DNA of 64,000 nt from Streptomyces sp. CB02414 (GCF_001905385.1 NZ_LIPF01000012.1:165727-229726), one strand, 5' to 3'. Numbered from the stretch's first letter, positions 26,500 to 35,589 are shown. Program-made: numbers and translations. Notes: a model not told the origin generated them from the letters alone.

Positions 26500-27224
26500 G
26501 CGTGGCCCTCCGCCGTCAGTTCGGCGGGGTTCTCCAGCAGGTGGGTGACGGTGGCGAGGAACTGGGCGGCCAGCGCGCCGTCGATGATCCGGTGGTCGGC
26601 GGTGATCGTGTACCGCATCCGCCTGCGTGCCACAACACCGTCTTCGGTGAGCCGCAGGTGCTGCGTTGCGGCACCGACCGCGAGGATCGCCCCTTGTGGC
26701 GGGATGACGAGCGCGGTGAAGTGCTCGACACCGTGCATGCCGAGGTTGCTGATCGTGAACGTGCCGTCGGCCATGTCCGCCATTTCCAGCTGGCGCTTGC
26801 CGGCGCGGTCGACGAGGTCGCGGGTCTGGGACGAGATCTGGGCCAGCGAGGAACGGTCCGTGTCCCGCAGGACGGGGACCATGAGACCGGCGGGTGCGGC
26901 GATGGCCAGGCCGATGTGGACGCGGCCGTGCAGCAGGGTCTCGCCGCGCCGCTCGGCGGAGTAGGAGGCGTTGACCTGCGGGTGCCGCCGCAGGGCCAGC
27001 GCAACAGCGCGTACGACGAAGTCGTTTACCGATAGCTTCTGCCCCGTGCGGGAGAGGGACTGGTTGAGCTGGGTCCGCAGGGCGAACAGGTCCTCGACAT
27101 CGGCGGCGGCGGTAGCGGTGAACGTCGGGATCGCATAGCTGGCGGTGACGCGGTTGGCGATGGCGCGGCGTACGGGGTCGAAGGGGACTGCGGTCGACTC
27201 CCGGCCGTCCGTCTCCTGGCTCAC
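26496..27224 (-). CDS. 2-oxoacid dehydrogenase E2 acyltransferase core without lipoyl domain
   Basis: 242 residues from GTG 27224 (GGAG 5 nt before). The whole protein is the catalytic core: PFDPVRRAIANRV, TISNLGMHGVEHFTALVIPP and the active-site DHRIIDG with His and Asp. The N-terminal lipoyl domain(s) and the E1/E3-binding domain of normal E2 (usually 400-600 residues) are missing, and no E1 or E3 gene is near. Either a 5' deletion removed them, leaving a good start by chance, or it is a free core enzyme. It is coupled by ATGA to the broken lipA. Confidence 0.8.
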   Translation of the reverse strand: MSQETDGRESTAVPFDPVRRAIANRVTASYAIPTFTATAAADVEDLFALRTQLNQSLSRTGQKLSVNDFVVRAVALALRRHPQVNASYSAERRGETLLHGRVHIGLAIAAPAGLMVPVLRDTDRSSLAQISSQTRDLVDRAGKRQLEMADMADGTFTISNLGMHGVEHFTALVIPPQGAILAVGAATQHLRLTEDGVVARRRMRYTITADHRIIDGALAAQFLATVTHLLENPAELTAEGHA

Positions 27225-27496
27225 GGGGACTCCAATCGTGCGGTGCGGCAGCACCGGCTCGCCACAGCAGCCGACCAGCGAGGCGGTCGAGCTGATTCGC
27301 TCGGACCGCGGCTGTGGGCAAGCGTTGGGTAAGCAGAGGGCGGAAGACCGGCGCTGCCAGGTGCAGATGCGGGAGAGCATCAATCGGCGCTTTCATCGCT
27401 CAACGGCGATGCTATCGATACGTGGAGATGGAGCCAAATCGCTATCCGTTGAAGGCACGGGCGAGTGTGGGTGCCGCCGTGGGGCGGACTGCGGCC

Positions 27497-27883
27497 TCAG
27501 TGGCAGTTGCTGACCGCGTCGACGCCGTACAGAGGGCACAGGGTGACGGCGTCACCAGTCAGGGCCAGCAGCTTCTCCGCGGCAGCGAGCAGGTCGACCA
27601 ACGCGTCGGGGTGCTTCAGCGAGTACAGCGATGCCCGGCCGACAGGGCGGGAGACGAGCAGGCCGGTGTCCTTGAGGCAGGTCAGATGCTTGGAGACAGT
27701 GCTCTGCGACAGTCCGAGGTGGTCGATGAGGTCGACGACGCGATGCTCGCCGAACTGCAGGTGATGCAGGATCGCCAGGCGGGACGGGTCGCTGAAGCTG
27801 TGGAACAGGCAGGCGGCCGCGGTCAGCGCGTCGGCCTCGATGTCCTGTGGGGCGGAGGGACCCGAGTTCTGCTGTATCGCCAT
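27497..27883 (-). CDS. ArsR/SmtB-family metal-responsive repressor
   Basis: 128 residues. Winged helix with LSQSTVSKHLTCLKDTGLL as recognition region and SRPVGRASLYSL wing. Cys at the end of the recognition helix (HLTCLK) and two more near the C-terminus (TLCPLYG, SNCH) recall CmtR-type Cd/Pb sensing, but the second helix Cys of CmtR is Thr here. No cation efflux gene is adjacent; the co-oriented downstream gene is the E2 core. An inverted repeat CTGTAT-N4-ATACAG (27872-27887) covers the start codon and a related ATA...TAT site follows. Confidence 0.9.
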   Translation of the reverse strand: MAIQQNSGPSAPQDIEADALTAAACLFHSFSDPSRLAILHHLQFGEHRVVDLIDHLGLSQSTVSKHLTCLKDTGLLVSRPVGRASLYSLKHPDALVDLLAAAEKLLALTGDAVTLCPLYGVDAVSNCH

Positions 27884-28250
27884 ACAGCGATGTTATTCGC
27901 TCGACCGTGCCCCAGACCAACGGACTACGCACACCCGCGGGACCGCGAGCAACGGCCCAGTAGATGGCGAGGCGGAGCGGGCCGGCCAGTTCTCCGCCCG
28001 TCGGCGAGAATGCCTGGGCGATCGCTGACCGCTCACCGCAGACGATGACGCCGGCCGAGGAGATCGACAAGTTGTGCGTGCGAGGGCCGCAAGGGAACTC
28101 ACCGACAACGGGCGACCGGGTCCTCGCTCTGGTCCACGACGCCACCGACGAGCCGGGCATCGTTGGCACCGGCAGGTTCGCCATCGCCTTCCCCGCCGCG
28201 CTTGGCCTGCCAGGCATCCGCATCTGGGTCCGGAACTGACTGGGGCTGCT
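27884..28250. other. Intergenic with a possible small ORF
   Basis: A 91-codon frame on + (27964-28239) has no ribosome-binding site worth noting and matches no family I know. The stretch otherwise contains the ArsR promoter side. Treated as non-coding. Confidence 0.4.
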
Positions 28251-29021
28251 TCAGACCGCAGGAGCTACCAGGGCAAGCTTGGATATTTCGTCAGCGACAG
28301 CCTCCGGGGCGGCGGCGACGCTGACGTGGGCGACATCGTCCAGGCCGGAATGGGCGCCGACGCGGACTGCGTGCCGTGCGTGACGCAGCAGGTCAACATC
28401 GTTGATGTCGTTGCCGAAGGCGTCGTACTGGTCGATGCCGAGCGAGGTGAGTGCCTCCCACTTGTTTGTGACGCCCGGGGCGAAGTCGATGATCGCCTCG
28501 TCGAGGTGGTGATTGACGGTCATCCCGAGCATGCGACCGGCTTCGGCGAGGGCTGTCATGTCGGTCGCGTCGACCACGAGGAACTTCACGACGGCGGGGA
28601 GGTCTGCGAGGGCGACCTGGCGGGCGAGGCGGCCCTGGTCGACACGGCTGAGGATCGGATGCTCGGCCGGCCCGGTGTAGGTGTAGTCCCACGGGCCGTC
28701 GGCGAGGTAGCCCGCCCGGAACCGGTCGGCCTCAGCCAGTAGCTTGCCGAGGCCGCCCGCCTCGAACGCGGCCCGCGCCCGGACGCGGCCGTTGACGGAA
28801 ACGATGCTGCCGTTCCCTCCGATCAGCGTGGCGCTGGGGAAGGCCCCGCCGAGGACGGGCAGAAGGTCGCGGACAGGTCGGGCGGAGGCGAAAACCAGCT
28901 GATGACCAGCGCGCTCACAAGTCTCGAGGGCGGTCAAAATCCGGCGGTCGATCGTCCGGCCGTCGAAGCAGAGCGTGCCGTCGATGTCGAAAACCGTGGT
29001 GCGGGCAGTGGAAACGATCAC
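28251..29021 (-). CDS. HAD-superfamily hydrolase, Cof type
   Basis: 256 residues from GTG 29021. Motif I is FDIDGTL (nucleophile Asp12, Asp14), motif II FASARP, motif IV GNDINDVDLL; the large C2-type cap is between. Such enzymes dephosphorylate sugar phosphates, FMN or PLP. No clear Shine-Dalgarno exists before 29021; the frame stays open to 29129, but the extra residues are low complexity and Arg-rich. It is encoded alone. Confidence 0.87.
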   Translation of the reverse strand: MIVSTARTTVFDIDGTLCFDGRTIDRRILTALETCERAGHQLVFASARPVRDLLPVLGGAFPSATLIGGNGSIVSVNGRVRARAAFEAGGLGKLLAEADRFRAGYLADGPWDYTYTGPAEHPILSRVDQGRLARQVALADLPAVVKFLVVDATDMTALAEAGRMLGMTVNHHLDEAIIDFAPGVTNKWEALTSLGIDQYDAFGNDINDVDLLRHARHAVRVGAHSGLDDVAHVSVAAAPEAVADEISKLALVAPAV

Positions 29022-29156
29022 GACGGAGATCGTATCGAGCCGACATCGTGCACGACCTATTGGCCGCCAACGCGGCCTCGCCAGGTCTCGGAAGATCGCC
29101 GCGCGTGCCAACGCAGCACCGGGGCGCACGGGGACGCGGCGAAGCGCCTTCGAGTC

Positions 29157-30185
29157 TTATGCCTCCTTGACGGAGGTGGCGCGTTCCGCATATCCACCCA
29201 GGGCGAGGTCGGAAGCTCCCGGGACAGCGCCGTTCACCCGGGTGCGATCGGTGAAGCGGTGGCGGTAGGACGTCGGTGTGGTGGCGTAGTGCGCGGTGAA
29301 GTTCTGCCGGAAGGTCACGGCGCTGGCGAATCCGCATGCCGCCGCGATGCGGGTGATGCTCCAGGTGGTCGTCTCCAGCAGTCTGCGGGCTTCGTCGAGC
29401 CTGCGGGTGAGGACCCACTTGGCCGGGCTCGTGCCGGTCGTCTCGTAGAAGCGGCGGGAGAAGTTGCGGGTGCTCATGTGGGCGTGGGCGGCGAGTTCGG
29501 TGATGGACAGGCGCTGATCGAGGTTGGCCAGGGCCCAGGTGATCGTGTCGCCGATGGGCCCCGCGGCGTCGTCGGGCACGGGCCGGTCGATGTACTGGGC
29601 CTGGTCGCCCTCCCGGTGAGGCGCGATGACGAGATGACGCGCGACGGTGGCGGCAGCCGCCGATCCCAGCCGGTTGCGGACGATATGGAGGCAGGCGTCG
29701 AGCCCGGAGGCCGTGCCGGCCGAGGTGAGCACGTCGCCGTGGTCCAGGTAGAGGGCATCCGCGTGCACGACGACCGCGGGGTACCGTTCGGCCAGTTCCG
29801 CCGCCGAGGCCCAGTGGGTGGCCACGGTACGTCCGTCGAGCACGCCGCTGCCCGCCACGGGGAACGCGCCGAGGCAGAGTCCGACGATTCCCGCTCCGCG
29901 GCCGTGCATGTCCCGGATCAGGGCGACAAGGTCGCCGTCCGGTTCCGGGAAGTCGGTGGGCCAGGAAGGAAAGACGAGCAGGTCGGCCCCTTCCGCCGCG
30001 GCGGGCCCGGCGAGGTCGTCGATCACGATCCCTTCCGAGGTGCGGACCGAGCGCGCGTCCGTGCTCCAGACCGTGGTCGTCCACTCGGGGGCCAAGCCCT
30101 GCCGGGCCACTTCGCCGAACACGAGCAGGGGCGCGGCGAGGTGGAACGCGGTGATCCCGTCGAAGGCGTGAACGGCGATACGCAT
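29157..30185 (-). CDS. GlxA-family regulator (DJ-1/PfpI-like + AraC DNA-binding domain)
   Basis: 342 residues from ATG 30185 (AGGA before it; the upstream GTG 30224 is less likely). Residues ~1-185 are the amidotransferase-like sensor with IVGLCLGAFPVAGSG as nucleophile elbow and DVLTSAGTASGLD; residues ~220-320 are two AraC helix-turn-helix motifs (ITELAAHAHMSTRNFSRRF, ITRIAAACGFASAVTFRQNF). It is divergent from the isochorismatase-like gene, its likely target. Confidence 0.93.
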   Translation of the reverse strand: MRIAVHAFDGITAFHLAAPLLVFGEVARQGLAPEWTTTVWSTDARSVRTSEGIVIDDLAGPAAAEGADLLVFPSWPTDFPEPDGDLVALIRDMHGRGAGIVGLCLGAFPVAGSGVLDGRTVATHWASAAELAERYPAVVVHADALYLDHGDVLTSAGTASGLDACLHIVRNRLGSAAAATVARHLVIAPHREGDQAQYIDRPVPDDAAGPIGDTITWALANLDQRLSITELAAHAHMSTRNFSRRFYETTGTSPAKWVLTRRLDEARRLLETTTWSITRIAAACGFASAVTFRQNFTAHYATTPTSYRHRFTDRTRVNGAVPGASDLALGGYAERATSVKEA

Positions 30186-30302
30186 GCCTGTCCTGATCTC
30201 ATCGATTACCAGCTTTTCTGCCACTCACTGTAGCGCCCGCTGCTCCATGAGGATGGAATCCACGGCGTCGTCCGCGCCGTACCACCGGAAACAGGAGAGA
30301 CC

Positions 30303-30932
30303 GTGACCACCCCACGCCGCGCCCTCGTCCTCATCGACGTGCAGCAGGAGTACTTCGACGGACCGCTGAACATCCAGTACCCGCCCCGCGACGAATCGCT
30401 GAAGAACATTCTGCGCACCCTGGACTTCGCCGCTCAGGCGGACCTGCCCGTCGTCGCGGTCCAGCACGAGTACCCCGAAGGGGTCCCGGTCTTCGCGGCC
30501 GGTTCGCCCGGCTGGGAGAACCATCCGGAGGTGGAGCGCCGCATCGGCTCCACGGCCAAGCGAGTGGTCAAGAACTACTCCGACATCTTCACCGCCACCG
30601 GCCTCGCCGATTGGTTCCGGGAGAACGAGATCGACACGCTGACCCTGGTCGGCTACATGACGAACAACTGCGTCCTGTCCACCTCCGCCGCGGCCGAGTC
30701 CCTCGGTTTCGCGATCGAGGTCCTTTCCGACGCCACCGGCGCCATCCACCTCGCCAACGAGGCCGGCACCGCTTCCGCGCGCCAGGTCCACGAGACCCTG
30801 ATGACGCTGCTGCACTCGAACTGGGCCGCGGTCACCACCGCCGACGCCTGGACATCCGCCGTCACCGACGGGAACGGGCTCGCCAAGAGCGATCTCGTCA
30901 CCTCGGCCACGCAGGGGCTGGCCGCTCACTGA
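30303..30932 (+). CDS. Isochorismatase-family cysteine hydrolase
   Basis: 209 residues from GTG 30303 with AGGAGA upstream. Catalytic Asp in LIDVQQEYF, Lys in the KRVVKN region and Cys123 in GYMTNNCVLST with the preceding cis-peptide region. Members hydrolyse nicotinamide, N-carbamoylsarcosine, ureidoacrylate or isochorismate. Salicylate synthase is made elsewhere in this window, but nothing ties this enzyme to it. Control by the divergent GlxA regulator is likely. A strong hairpin follows the stop. Confidence 0.92.
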   Translation: MTTPRRALVLIDVQQEYFDGPLNIQYPPRDESLKNILRTLDFAAQADLPVVAVQHEYPEGVPVFAAGSPGWENHPEVERRIGSTAKRVVKNYSDIFTATGLADWFRENEIDTLTLVGYMTNNCVLSTSAAAESLGFAIEVLSDATGAIHLANEAGTASARQVHETLMTLLHSNWAAVTTADAWTSAVTDGNGLAKSDLVTSATQGLAAH

Positions 30933-30953
30933 CGGCACTCCGCCGCTGCACAA

Positions 30954-30997
30954 GGTGAGAGCGCCCAGCACCAGGACGAGGCCGCGGCGCTCTCACC
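30954..30997 (+). terminator. Strong terminator-like hairpin
   Basis: GGTGAGAGCGCC (30954-30965) pairs perfectly with GGCGCTCTCACC (30986-30997), a 12-bp stem with a 20-nt loop, 21 nt after the isochorismatase-like gene. It separates that gene from the sulfide operon. Confidence 0.7.
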
Positions 30998-31068
30998 CCG
31001 GCGGGCCGTGCGGCCGGGAACCGGCCCGCCCGACGGCTGCCGGACGTGGGCTCCCTCCAACCGATGGA

Positions 31069-31121
31069 ATACCCCCCCGGGTATAAATGCTAGTGTGAGT
31101 GACAGATACCCCCCGGGGTAC
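31069..31121. promoter_or_regulatory. Two CsoR/CstR-type operators before the sulfide operon
   Basis: ATACCCCCCCGGGTAT (31069-31084) and ATACCCCCCGGGGTAC (31106-31121) are near-perfect copies of the C/G-tract operator of CsoR/CstR repressors. Their centres are 37 bp apart and they precede GTG 31146. A third copy stands before the CstR-like gene at 36.8 kb. Confidence 0.85.
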
Positions 31122-31145
31122 ACCGTTCGAGAGGAGTGGAAGACC

Positions 31146-32510
31146 GTGTTCTTCGTCGACACCCTGGAGTTCGAGGGTCTGGGCAACCGCAGCTACCTGG
31201 CCGGCGGACCCGACGCAGCGGTGGTCATCGACCCGCCGCGGGACATCGACCGGATCATCGCCGCAGCGGCCCGCCGCGGGGTGCGCATCGCTTTCGTGGC
31301 CGAGACCCACGTGCACAACGACTACGTCACCGGCGGCCTGGAGCTCGCCCGCACCACCGGCGCCCAGTACCTCGTGCCGGTCGGCGCGCACGTGTCCTTC
31401 CCCCACACCCCCGTCGCCGACGGTGACGCCGTGACGGTCGACGAGGGTCTGGTGCTCCGCGCGATCGCCACCCCCGGACACACCCCGCACCACACCTCCT
31501 ACGCCCTCGCCGAGGGCGGGCGCGGTGTGGCGGCGTTCACCGGCGGCTCGCTGCTGATCGGCACCGTGGGCCGCCCCGACCTGGTCGAGCCGCGGCTGAC
31601 CGAGCAGCTCGCCCGTGCCCAGCACGCCTCCGCCCACCGGCTCGCCGACGAGCTGGACGACGAAGTTCCGGTGCTGCCCACCCATGGCTTCGGCAGCTTC
31701 TGCTCCTCCTCCCAGGCCGAAGGGGGCGCGACCACGATCGGCCAGGAGCGCAAGACGAACGACGCACTGAACCTGGACGTCGACACCTTCGTCGCGCGGA
31801 CGCTCGCCGGGCTGGAGGACGTGCCCGCGTACTACACGCACATGGCCCCGGCCAACGCCGCCGGTCCCGCACCGGTCGACCTCACCCCGCCCCAGCGCGC
31901 GAACGCCGAAGAGATCACCTCGCGGCTTGCCGCGGGTGAGTGGGTGGTGGACCTGCGCAACCGTGTGGCGTTCGCCGAGGGGCACGTGGCCGGGTCGTTC
32001 AACTTCGAGGGCGAGGGCAAGCTCGCCACCTACCTGGCCTGGCTGATCCCGTGGGGCAAGCCCGTCACCCTGCTCGCCGACACGCCGGAGCAGATCGGCG
32101 CCGCGCAGCGGGAACTGGCGCGGGTGGGCATCGACCGGCCGGCCGCCGCCGCCACCGGCGACCCGGCCGCCTGGGTCCGTGAGGGCGAACAGCTCGCCTC
32201 CTTCCCCCGCGCCCGCTTCGCCGACCTCGCCGAGGTCCGCGAGCGCGGCGATGACGTGGTCGTTCTGGACGTGCGCCGGGATTCCGAGCGCGCGGGCAGT
32301 CACATCGACGGCTCGGTCCACATCCCGATCCACGAGCTGCACGGCCGCCTCGGCGAGGTGCCGGACGGAACGGTGTGGGTGCACTGCGCCGGCGGAATGC
32401 GGGCTGCGATCGCCGCCTCCCTGCTGGATGCCGCCGGCCGTGACGTGGTCGCCGTCGATGACGGCTTCGACGCCGCCGCGGATGCCGGACTGTCCCTCGT
32501 CTCCGGCTGA
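31146..32510 (+). CDS. CstB-like persulfide dioxygenase-sulfurtransferase
   Basis: 454 residues from GTG 31146. Residues ~1-230 are a metallo-beta-lactamase fold (ETHVHNDYVTGG, TPGHTPHH), the persulfide dioxygenase part; ~245-335 are a rhodanese fold without catalytic Cys; ~345-452 are a second rhodanese with Cys414 (VHCAGGMR). This dioxygenase-pseudorhodanese-rhodanese order is that of S. aureus CstB, which turns persulfides into thiosulfate. A further Cys in GSFCSSSQAEG may be the mobile thiol. First gene of the sulfide operon under two CstR-type operators. Confidence 0.9.
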   Translation: MFFVDTLEFEGLGNRSYLAGGPDAAVVIDPPRDIDRIIAAAARRGVRIAFVAETHVHNDYVTGGLELARTTGAQYLVPVGAHVSFPHTPVADGDAVTVDEGLVLRAIATPGHTPHHTSYALAEGGRGVAAFTGGSLLIGTVGRPDLVEPRLTEQLARAQHASAHRLADELDDEVPVLPTHGFGSFCSSSQAEGGATTIGQERKTNDALNLDVDTFVARTLAGLEDVPAYYTHMAPANAAGPAPVDLTPPQRANAEEITSRLAAGEWVVDLRNRVAFAEGHVAGSFNFEGEGKLATYLAWLIPWGKPVTLLADTPEQIGAAQRELARVGIDRPAAAATGDPAAWVREGEQLASFPRARFADLAEVRERGDDVVVLDVRRDSERAGSHIDGSVHIPIHELHGRLGEVPDGTVWVHCAGGMRAAIAASLLDAAGRDVVAVDDGFDAAADAGLSLVSG

Positions 32511-32546
32511 GCGCGACCGTTTCACCTGCAAGGAAGGAAGCGTGTG

Positions 32547-32912
32547 ATGTTCCTCTTCCGCCGAGCCGCGGCCCGCGTCACGGTCGACGAGGCACGCAGC
32601 CGTACCAACGGCGATCAGCCCGAGGCTGTTCTGCTGGACGTCCGTGAGAAGCCCGAGTGGGCCGCGGGCCACGCCCCGGGCGCCGTCCACGTACCGCTGA
32701 CGGAACTGACCGCCGGCGCCGCCCTGCCCACCGAGGCGCAGGGGCGTCCGCTGGTGGTGGTCTGCCGCAGCGGTCACCGCTCCCAGCGGGCGGCGACGCT
32801 CCTGGCCGAGCGCGGCGCGCAGGCGGTGGACGTCGAGGGCGGCATGAGCGCGTGGGCCGCCGCCGGGCACCCGGTCGTCGACGCACGCGGGAACAGCGGC
32901 AAGATAGCGTGA
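32547..32912 (+). CDS. Single-domain rhodanese (thiosulfate/persulfide sulfurtransferase)
   Basis: 121 residues, one rhodanese domain with Cys73 in VVVCRSGHRSQ. ATG 32547 follows AAGGAAG. A basic start (FLFRRAAARV) may bring it to the membrane. It lies 36 nt after the CstB-like gene and overlaps the TauE gene (GTGA), so it should act in persulfide transfer between them. Confidence 0.92.
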   Translation: MFLFRRAAARVTVDEARSRTNGDQPEAVLLDVREKPEWAAGHAPGAVHVPLTELTAGAALPTEAQGRPLVVVCRSGHRSQRAATLLAERGAQAVDVEGGMSAWAAAGHPVVDARGNSGKIA

Positions 32913-33646
32913 GCGTACTGGTTCTCGCCCTCGTCGCCGGGGCCGTCATCGGACTCGCCCTCGGCGCCCTCGGCGGCGGTGGCAGCGTTCTTGCCGTACC
33001 AGCACTGATCTACCTGCTCGGATTCACCCCGGCCGCCGCCACCACGGCCAGCCTGATCATCGTCACCGCCACCTCCGCCACCGCCCTGTACGCCCACACC
33101 CGCGACGGGAACGTGGCATGGAAGACGGGGGCGCTGTTCGCCGCGGCAGGCATCGTCCCGGCCTTCCTCACCGGGGCCGTCGCCGGACGCCTGCCCCAGG
33201 CGGTACTGACCGTGGCGTTCGCACTCATCGCCGCGCTGGCGGCCCTGCGCATGCTGCGGCCGTCCGCGGCCGAGCCGCCGCACCGGATACGGGCCGGCAA
33301 GGCGGCCGGTACCGGTGCCGGACTGGGCGCCGTGACCGGGCTCCTCGGAGTCGGCGGAGGGTTCCTCGCCGTGCCCGCCCTCGTCGGCGTTCTGGGCCTA
33401 CGGATGCGGCAGGCGGTGGGCACGAGTCTGCTGGTCATCACCATGAACTCGCTCGCCGCGCTCGCCGCCCGCACCGGCACCGGTCTCCACTGGGAGGTCA
33501 TCGGCCCCTTCACCGGAGCCGCGATCCTCGGCGCCTGGGACGGCAAACGCCTCGCGACGAAGATCTCCGGCACCACCCTCCAGAAGATCTTCGCCGGTGT
33601 CCTGCTGGCAGTGGCGGCGTTCATGCTCGTCGACGTCATCGCCTGA
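32909..33646 (+). CDS. TauE/SafE-family sulfite/sulfonate exporter
   Basis: 245 residues from GTG 32909. The two internal repeats of the family are visible: GALGGGGSVLAVPALIYLLG near the N-terminus and GLLGVGGGFLAVPALVGVLG near 145, with about 8 membrane segments. In cst-type operons this carries sulfite or related oxidised sulfur out of the cell. It is coupled to the rhodanese gene. Confidence 0.92.
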   Translation: MSVLVLALVAGAVIGLALGALGGGGSVLAVPALIYLLGFTPAAATTASLIIVTATSATALYAHTRDGNVAWKTGALFAAAGIVPAFLTGAVAGRLPQAVLTVAFALIAALAALRMLRPSAAEPPHRIRAGKAAGTGAGLGAVTGLLGVGGGFLAVPALVGVLGLRMRQAVGTSLLVITMNSLAALAARTGTGLHWEVIGPFTGAAILGAWDGKRLATKISGTTLQKIFAGVLLAVAAFMLVDVIA

Positions 33647-33758
33647 GACGCAAGGCTCGCGGGCTGTGTTCTTCCTCCTAGCTCAAGTTCCCTCCGACCC
33701 CTCACGACAACGGGGCCCCTGCCGGGGGCACCGTCTACACGCAAGGATGAGCTCTGCC

Positions 33759-34334
33759 ATGACCACGTCCACCGCCCTCACCACCGACGAGGCACGTACC
33801 CGCCTGCACGAACTGACCGTCGTCGACGTGCGCACCCCGGGCGAATACGCCGGAGGTCACCTCCCCGGCGCGCTCAACGTGCCCCTCGACCAGATCCAGC
33901 GTGCGCTGCCCGACCTCCGCCACGCAGCCGACCGCGGCGACGTCCTGGTCGTCTGCGCCTCGGGTGCCCGTTCCGAGAACGCCTGCCGGATCCTCGCGGA
34001 GCACGGCGTCGCCGCCGCCACTCTGACGGGAGGCACCGGAGCCTGGGCGGCCGACGGCCACGAGCTGCACCGTCCCCAGGGCCCCTCGCGTGCCACCTGG
34101 GGCATGGAGCGGCAGGTGAGGCTCACCGCAGGAGTGATCGTGCTGCTCGGCCTGCTGCTCGGCCTCGTCGTCCACCCCGCCTTCCAGCTCCTCTCCGCCG
34201 GCATCGCGGGCGGCCTGGTCTTCTCCGCCCTCACCAACACCTGCGGCATGGCCGCCATGCTCGCCAAGCTGCCCCACAACCGTCCCCGCGCCGCCGACCT
34301 CGACAACACGCTGACCGCACTGCGTAACCGCTGA
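33759..34334 (+). CDS. Rhodanese with C-terminal DUF2892 membrane pair
   Basis: 191 residues. Rhodanese domain ~1-110 with Cys66 (VVCASGARSE), then a two-helix DUF2892 module (ERQVRLTAGVIVLLGLLLG; CGMAAMLAKLPHN), the layout of YgaP-like membrane sulfurtransferases. ATG 33759 is preferred over ATG 33747, which has no room for a ribosome-binding site. The 112-nt gap before it may hold its own promoter, but its role fits the sulfide operon. Confidence 0.9.
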   Translation: MTTSTALTTDEARTRLHELTVVDVRTPGEYAGGHLPGALNVPLDQIQRALPDLRHAADRGDVLVVCASGARSENACRILAEHGVAAATLTGGTGAWAADGHELHRPQGPSRATWGMERQVRLTAGVIVLLGLLLGLVVHPAFQLLSAGIAGGLVFSALTNTCGMAAMLAKLPHNRPRAADLDNTLTALRNR

Positions 34335-34339
34335 ACCAT

Positions 34340-34356
34340 GCGGGGGGAGACCCCGC
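34340..34356 (+). terminator. Short GC hairpin after the sulfide operon
   Basis: GCGGGG and CCCCGC with a 5-nt loop, 6 nt after the last stop; weak and without a T-run. Confidence 0.35.
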
Positions 34357-34767
34357 GGTGGGACGGCGTCGCGGGACGAACATCGCCGGCGCCGGCTGCC
34401 GTAGCCCGTGTCGGGGTGATCATGAAAAGCCAGAACACGGCCAGCGCGCGTGTGCTCGCTGCGGCCCCGGGACGACGCGATCGCCATCACCGTCGGCCAA
34501 GTCCGGGGGGTTTCCAGCCGATGACGCCGCTGTCCCCGTGCTCTCTGCCCGCCGTCTTCTCAGACCCTGGGCGGGGTACCGCCGCTGCCGAGCTCATCCT
34601 CGACCCAGGAGCGAGGCACGTACACCGGCTTGAGACGGGCGCAGCGGTGGTAGGCGCGTTCGGATACTGGTCGACCGTGGCGTACTGCGTGGCCTGCGTC
34701 GACTGCGAGCACGGCTTCGCCGACAACATCGAATACCCGTCCGATCCACCGGGGCACAGCATCCTCC
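34357..34767. other. Intergenic, nothing recognised
   Basis: About 410 bp without a supportable gene. Several short frames exist on both strands, but none shows family motifs or a good start. It probably belongs to the decayed region around the TetR pseudogene. Confidence 0.5.
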
Positions 34768-34820
34768 TATACTGATCTGTATAAGAACCGCTCGCGGGCC
34801 AGTTTACACAGACCTGTAAA
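34768..34820. promoter_or_regulatory. Two TetR-type operators
   Basis: TATACTGATCTGTATA (34768-34783) and TTTACACAGACCTGTAAA (34803-34820) are related palindromes sharing the half-site CTGTA. They lie directly before the TetR gene, fitting autoregulation. Confidence 0.75.
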
Positions 34821-34834
34821 GACGGGCAGGGTGT

Positions 34835-35365
34835 ATGCGATACGAGGTGGCGGATGCGCGTGATCTCACCCCGCGGGCCAGGAGCATGCTCACGGTCGCG
34901 TCCGCGTTGTTCTACGAACACGGCGTTCACCCGGTAGGAGTGGACAGGATCGCTGCCGAGTCGGGCGTTACCAAGCGCACCCTCTACAACAACTTCGGTC
35001 CCAAGGACATCCTGGTGGCCACCTACTTGTGGAACCGTCATGTGCAGTGGTGGCGGGACTTCGAGGAGCGTCTGGCTGCCGCCGAGCCCCCGCGGGCGCT
35101 GACGTTCACGCGTGGCTGAGCGTTCCTCAACGCCGCGGCCGAACTGCCGACGGACCATCCGGCGTACGCCGTCATCTGCTCCCACAAGGGAAGCATTGAG
35201 GAGCGGCTCGAAGAGCTCATCGCCGAGGAGCGGCCGGCGGTGGATTCGAAGGCCCTGGCGCGGCATCTCTTTCTGCTGCTGGAGGGAGCTTTCGCCCACC
35301 GCGGCATCCATGGCGCGGGTCTGCTGCCCGAGGCCCGTGAGATCGCTCGGGGCCTACTCACCTGA
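34835..35365 (+). pseudogene. TetR-family repressor interrupted by in-frame TGA
   Basis: The N-terminal DNA-binding domain is intact (ARSMLTVASALFYEHG, IAAESGVTKRTLYNNF). After ALTFTRG comes TGA (35117-35119), then the same frame continues AFLNAAAELPTDHPAY, GSIEERLEELIAEE and HLFLLLEGAF to TGA 35363. Relatives have RGCAF, so a TGC (Cys) has become TGA. The stop leaves 94 residues: DNA-binding domain without most of the dimerisation domain. The two operators remain intact. It presumably once controlled the efflux gene whose fragment lies at 35590. Confidence 0.85.
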
Positions 35366-35589
35366 CTGATCGTCTCGGAGTGTGGAGTCGGTTGAAACCG
35401 GATGGCTCCGCTGCTGCCGCCTGCTCCCGAACCGGCGACGCCGCCATCCCGGACGACTTCGGGTTCCCGGCCGGACCGAAGCCGGTGTACGGCCGCACCC
35501 GCAGGCCGCCCCTCCCACGGGTCGTCAGGAACAGCACGCACTCCGGAGGCGCCGGTCAAGCCTGCGGGCACCGAGTCTTTCTGATCACC

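Noticed and set aside
27964..28239. 91-codon ORF on the plus strand
   Set aside because: No ribosome-binding site, no recognisable family, flanked by non-coding sequence; support too weak to call a gene.
32544..32546. GTG directly before ATG as start of the first rhodanese
   Set aside because: ATG 32547 is better spaced from AAGGAAG; the extra residue changes nothing.
34560..34757. 65-codon minus-strand ORF before the TetR pseudogene
   Set aside because: No start signal and no family resemblance; another frame over the same bases is equally open.
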